Positions 5,924-7,924 of a DNA stretch of 7,924 nt are shown in pieces (the stretch's first letter is position 1; every line of letters begins with the position of its first letter). Source of the stretch: an uncultured Oscillospiraceae bacterium (lineage in GTDB: Bacteria; Bacillota; Clostridia; Oscillospirales; Oscillospiraceae); NCBI GenBank assembly GCA_910584805.1, contig CAJUCB010000081.1, forward strand, positions 1-7,924, given 5' to 3'. A model generated the notes under the pieces. That model was not told where the DNA came from. It saw only the letters and a list, made by a program, of their open reading frames with translations, and ran no database searches. The translations under genes were made by a program, and so were the position numbers.

Positions 5924-6811
5924 TCACTGGATATGGACATGGCTGTTAATGTGGTCGCTGCAATAGCAATAATAGCCGTTGCAGCGGGAGCAGTAGCGGA
6001 ACTCCATGCCGGGGTCCGAGGCGTCAGTCTTGCCGCACACGGCGCACTTGTGTAAATACTCCCCCTTGGTCTGGGCGCCCTTGCCGTGGAAGTTCACCAC
6101 CTTGGGGCCGCTGTAGCTGCGGTTGTATTGGTTGCTGTGCCCCGGCCGGGTCTGGGCCCGGTACTGGGCCTGCCGGCGCAGGTTGGAGACGCCATCCACA
6201 ATGTCGGCGGCGAAGAAGAGCAGGTAGTTCAGCACGGCCACCACCGGGACCAAGGCGTAGAGGGGGTGCCCCGCCAGCATCATCTGAAGAATGGAGATGC
6301 CAAAGAACGCCGCGTCAATCCACGCCAGCCACTTGGCCTTGACCGGGATGATGAAGAAGAGCAGGAACTGTAAGTTTGGATACAGGGTGGCAAAGGCGAA
6401 GAACATGGACATGTTCACATAGTACATGGACGCCGTACCCAGCAGAAAGCCCAGCAGGATGTTCAGCACCACCCCGAAGAGGTAAAAGATGGTGAACTTG
6501 TTGGACCCCCACTCCCGTTCCAAGGCGGTGCCGATGAAGTAGTAGAAGTACAGGGTGATGGCGAAGAGGAAGATATTCCGGCTGGAATAGGGCACGAAGA
6601 TAAACGTAATCAGCCGCCAGACCTGGCCGTGCAGGATGCTGTCCAGGCGGAAGGAGAGCAAGCTAGAGGCAAGCCCCGTCCCTCCCATAGAAAACATGTC
6701 CAGCAGGAAAACCACAACACTGCCGATGACGATGTACCGCATCAAACCGGGGATACTCAGGCGGGGGTGCTTTTGGCAGAACCGATCCAGCCATTGCTGC
6801 ATAGCGCGCAA
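5924..6811 (-). CDS. Rhomboid-like membrane protein with C-terminal zinc ribbon, probably non-catalytic
   Basis: A 295-residue protein with about six hydrophobic helices between residues 25 and 205, arranged like a rhomboid: a W-R-L-I-T-F loop motif after helix one (the rhomboid WR region) and a YYFIGTALEREWGSNKF turn. No G-x-S-G catalytic serine motif is seen; the matching helix reads NMSMFFAFATLYPN. A histidine is present in AGHPLY, but the typical AHxxG context is absent. A basic, glutamine-rich linker leads to a cysteine-rich end (about 255-295) with CAVC, CSRC, CYC and several histidines, a likely zinc-binding module. It could be an inactive, scaffold-type rhomboid relative. The TTG at 6811 fits the AAGGAGG upstream (about nine bases); an ATG at 6802 is the alternative. 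Confidence 0.75.
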   Translation of the reverse strand: MRAMQQWLDRFCQKHPRLSIPGLMRYIVIGSVVVFLLDMFSMGGTGLASSLLSFRLDSILHGQVWRLITFIFVPYSSRNIFLFAITLYFYYFIGTALEREWGSNKFTIFYLFGVVLNILLGFLLGTASMYYVNMSMFFAFATLYPNLQFLLFFIIPVKAKWLAWIDAAFFGISILQMMLAGHPLYALVPVVAVLNYLLFFAADIVDGVSNLRRQAQYRAQTRPGHSNQYNRSYSGPKVVNFHGKGAQTKGEYLHKCAVCGKTDASDPGMEFRYCSRCNGYYCYCSDHINSHVHIQ

Positions 6812-6880
6812 AGGGCATGACCTCCTTCGTTGTCAAACGATGATGAAATGGGCACGTGGACAGGGAATCTATGCCACGTT

Positions 6881-6897
6881 GCGGGTATTATACCCGC
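6881..6897. repeat. Perfect 17-bp palindrome over the minus-strand -10
   Basis: GCGGGTATTATACCCGC is a perfect inverted repeat with a single central base. It contains the complement of TATAAT. TATTATACCCG within it recurs at 7059-7069, again with a minus-strand TATAAT. It is followed by five Ts on the plus strand and so could also look like a terminator there, but no plus-strand gene precedes it. Confidence 0.7.
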
Positions 6898-6915
6898 TTT
6901 TTGGCGGAAAGTCTA
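6887..6915 (-). promoter_or_regulatory. Promoter of the rhomboid-cdd operon with -10 in a palindrome
   Basis: On the minus strand a perfect TATAAT (6887-6892) sits 17 bases from a -35 reading TAGACT (6910-6915, four of six consensus bases). The -10 lies exactly in the middle of the 17-base palindrome GCGGGTATTATACCCGC (6881-6897), so a dimeric regulator could sit on it. The leader would be about 70 bases before the rhomboid-like gene. Confidence 0.6.
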
Positions 6916-7059
6916 GGGAAAAACTGTGAACAATCGTTGGATGATTGCTGTACCCAGTATTGCTCGACCTTATATCCGGTACCTCTTTCAGGCGGGACGC
7001 CAGGAATGGTGCCAAAACGTTTTCTTCGGCACATTGCCGGAGCGTTGTGTATTTCCTCT

Positions 7060-7088
7060 ATTATACCCGATACCACCGCCCCTGTGCA
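7060..7088 (-). promoter_or_regulatory. Distal minus-strand promoter candidate
   Basis: A perfect TATAAT on the minus strand (7060-7065) lies 17 bases from TGCACA (7083-7088, four of six -35 consensus bases). Transcription would begin near 7053, at the first base of a stem that pairs with 7002-7006. It would give a 240-base leader before the rhomboid-like gene or a separate small RNA. Confidence 0.45.
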
Positions 7089-7115
7089 AGCCCTGGGTTT
7101 GCCCGAAAAAAGTGG

Positions 7116-7139
7116 TGAAAAAAGCGCTTGCGTTTTTCA
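7116..7139. promoter_or_regulatory. TGAAAAA/TTTTTCA inverted repeat over the ahcY -35 (copy 1)
   Basis: TGAAAAA (7116-7122) and TTTTTCA (7133-7139) are exact reverse complements separated by ten GC-rich bases. The repeat covers the -35 of the ahcY promoter. The same arms return at 7341-7362, which makes a binding site for one regulator plausible, though A and T runs lower the significance. Confidence 0.4.
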
Positions 7140-7156
7140 GGGGATGGTTGTATAAT
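7128..7156 (+). promoter_or_regulatory. Promoter of ahcY
   Basis: A perfect -10 TATAAT (7151-7156) follows a weak -35 TTGCGT (7128-7133) at a 17-base distance. Transcription should begin near 7163, giving a leader of about 235 bases that includes a small 5' hairpin, the riboswitch and a terminator. The weak -35 fits an activated or tightly controlled promoter. Confidence 0.75.
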
Positions 7157-7194
7157 CTAGCAAGCAGCTGAGGCTGCCTGTAATTGAATACGAG

Positions 7195-7305
7195 CGCATT
7201 TATCAAGAGTGGGTGAGAGAGTTAGCTCCGTGACCCCACACCAACCTGCCCTTGGGCAAGGTGGTTCTGCTAACAGCGATAAGGGAGAGCGCCGCGTCCC
7301 GCGAG
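7195..7305 (+). promoter_or_regulatory. SAM-clan riboswitch (SAM-IV or SAM-I/IV-like) upstream of ahcY
   Basis: The leader shows the S-adenosylmethionine aptamer core: P1 TTATC (7200-7204) with GATAA (7278-7282), followed by AAGAG; P2 GTGGG (7209-7213) with CCCAC (7235-7239) and a GTGA kink-turn element inside; P3 with the core A-A-C-C (7243-7246) facing GGTGG (7260-7264). GTTAGC in the P2 loop (7221-7226) is exactly complementary to GCTAAC (7269-7274), the pseudoknot expected in this clan. The P4 helix of SAM-I is missing: the pseudoknot strand runs almost straight into P1. A CGCG/CGCG hairpin follows P1 (7293-7303), as in SAM-IV-type RNAs. Ligand SAM is inferred from structure and from the downstream methyl-cycle gene. 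Confidence 0.75.
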
Positions 7306-7306
7306 T

Positions 7307-7334
7307 GAGGCTTCCTTTGGGTGGCCTCTTTTTT
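7307..7334 (+). terminator. Intrinsic terminator of the ahcY riboswitch
   Basis: GAGGC (7307-7311) and GCCTC (7324-7328), with inner CC/GG pairs, form a stem followed by six Ts (7329-7334). It stands between the aptamer and ahcY, so ligand binding presumably stabilises it and stops transcription before the gene, as in most SAM riboswitches of Firmicutes. Confidence 0.8.
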
Positions 7335-7338
7335 AATG

Positions 7339-7364
7339 CGTGAAAAATGCAGGCATTTTTCACG
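7339..7364. repeat. 11-bp perfect inverted repeat between terminator and ahcY (copy 2 of TGAAAAA arms)
   Basis: CGTGAAAAATG (7339-7349) and CATTTTTCACG (7354-7364) pair perfectly around CAGG. No T run follows, so it is not a second terminator. It may be a DNA operator sharing arms with the repeat at 7116-7139, or a hairpin at the 5' side of the ahcY ribosome binding site. Confidence 0.65.
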
Positions 7365-7398
7365 GGGATTTCTATAAAAACGAAAGGAGAATATACGT

Positions 7399-7924
7399 AT
7401 GAGCATCGTCAAAGACATGTCCTTGGCCGAGTCCGGCCGGAGAAAAATCGACTGGGTGCGGGATTTCATGCCGGCCCTGTCCCAGATTGAAGCCCGATTC
7501 CAGAAAGAAAAACCCTTCCAGGGGTTGCGGATTGCCGTGTCCGTCCACCTGGAAGCCAAGACCGCCAACCTGGGGTATGTCCTCTCCCAGGGGGGCGCGG
7601 AGGTGTACCTCACCGGCTCCAACCCCCTGTCCACCCAGGACGACGTGGCGGCCGGGCTGGCAAGCCTGGGGGTGGAGACCTTTGGCATCTATGGGGCCAC
7701 CCCAGAGGAGTATGAGGAGCACTTGACCAAAACCCTCTCCTGCCACCCCCACATTGTTATCGACGACGGCGGGGACCTCATCGAACTGCTGGGGGGCAAG
7801 TGCAAGGACTATGCCGACTGCCTCCTGGGGGGCTGCGAGGAGACCACCACCGGTATCCTGCGCCTCAAGGCCCGGGAGCGGGAGGGCATCCTCCCCTGCC
7901 CCATGATGGCGGTGAACGACGCCA
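7399..7924 (+). CDS. ahcY: S-adenosylhomocysteine hydrolase, 3' end outside window
   Basis: The first 175 codons of adenosylhomocysteinase, which splits S-adenosylhomocysteine into adenosine and homocysteine with bound NAD and so relieves product inhibition of methyltransferases. Clear family marks are D-M-S-L-A-E-S-G at the start, S-V-H-L-E-A-K-T-A-N-L (about 49-59), the D-D-G-G-D-L segment (about 119-124), and E-E-T-T-T-G-I-x-R-L with the following P-M-M-A-V-N-D-A stretch of the substrate domain. The NAD domain is beyond the window end. AAAGGAGA lies just before the ATG. It is preceded by a riboswitch and terminator, so its transcription should respond to a methyl-cycle metabolite. It is probably the first gene of its unit. 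Confidence 0.97.
   Translation, partial: MSIVKDMSLAESGRRKIDWVRDFMPALSQIEARFQKEKPFQGLRIAVSVHLEAKTANLGYVLSQGGAEVYLTGSNPLSTQDDVAAGLASLGVETFGIYGATPEEYEEHLTKTLSCHPHIVIDDGGDLIELLGGKCKDYADCLLGGCEETTTGILRLKAREREGILPCPMMAVNDA

Larger units (their letters stand above)
6812..7115. other. Intergenic region with two minus-strand promoters and possible folded leader
   Basis: No believable gene lies here: the open frames are short, lack family resemblance and good start sites. Seen are the promoter with palindrome near 6890 and a second -10 near 7060. Between them, CAATC (6929-6945 region) and GATTG form a small hairpin, and GTGCC (7009-7013) pairs with GGCAC (7028-7032) inside AGGAA/TTCCT (7002-7006 with 7053-7057). 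A GCAAGCC/GGTTTGC hairpin lies at about 7086-7102. Most of the structure would be part of a leader RNA if the distal promoter is used. Confidence 0.5.

Noticed and set aside
6881..6902. Plus-strand intrinsic terminator (palindrome plus TTTTT)
   Set aside because: No plus-strand gene ends upstream of it; the minus-strand -10 reading explains the sequence better.
6856..7155. Short open frames on both strands in the 6812-7115 gap
   Set aside because: They have no good ribosome binding site, no recognisable family and cross promoter and hairpin elements.
7195..7305. SAH riboswitch, expected in front of ahcY
   Set aside because: The kink-turn P2, AACC/GGTG core and P2-loop pseudoknot belong to the SAM-I/SAM-IV clan, not to the compact SAH aptamer.

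Overview
The window reads as chromosome from a GC-rich member of the Clostridia, most like gut Oscillospiraceae of the Flavonifractor/Pseudoflavonifractor kind. This is an inference from strong AGGAGG-type ribosome binding sites, sigma-A-like promoters, Gram-positive gene families (DUF2975 plus YozG-like regulator, DUF378, HepT/MntA) and high-GC codon use. It holds twelve intact or window-truncated genes and one gene remnant. No rRNA, tRNA, CRISPR array or insertion sequence was found.

Left part, plus strand (1-2142): the 3' part of an EamA/DMT transporter overlaps an RluA-type pseudouridine synthase, followed by a DUF1801 protein with an N-terminal zinc-knuckle-like motif. After a 159-base gap holding a potentially folded RNA leader comes a small DUF378 membrane protein that appears to start at GTG. 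A strong hairpin terminator separates this from the next block.

Middle part, minus strand (4171 down to 2164): a compact unit of DUF2975 membrane protein, YozG-like XRE regulator and CPBP (CAAX/Abi) intramembrane protease. It is driven by a near-consensus promoter whose -35 lies inside a 16-bp perfect inverted repeat, a likely operator. Directly behind the protease gene, coupled by ATGA, are the first ~20 codons of a second, frameshifted and truncated CPBP gene.

Right-middle part, minus strand (about 7088 down to 4196): a probable five-gene operon of a rhomboid-like membrane protein with a C-terminal zinc ribbon, cytidine deaminase, a maltose/galactoside O-acetyltransferase-type enzyme, and a MntA/HepT nucleotidyltransferase-HEPN toxin-antitoxin pair, closed by a hairpin terminator. 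Two candidate minus-strand promoters lie upstream, and one has its -10 in the centre of a perfect palindrome.

Right end, plus strand (7116-7924): a promoter, a SAM-clan riboswitch that seems to lack helix P4 (SAM-IV or SAM-I/IV-like), an intrinsic terminator and then ahcY (S-adenosylhomocysteine hydrolase, cut by the window end). Two inverted repeats with TGAAAAA/TTTTTCA arms flank the riboswitch; one covers the ahcY -35 and the other lies between terminator and ribosome binding site. The most notable points are this doubly marked ahcY control region, the operator-driven DUF2975/XRE/CPBP unit with its decayed paralogue, the rhomboid-like protein without a visible serine motif, and the unassigned leader of the DUF378 gene.
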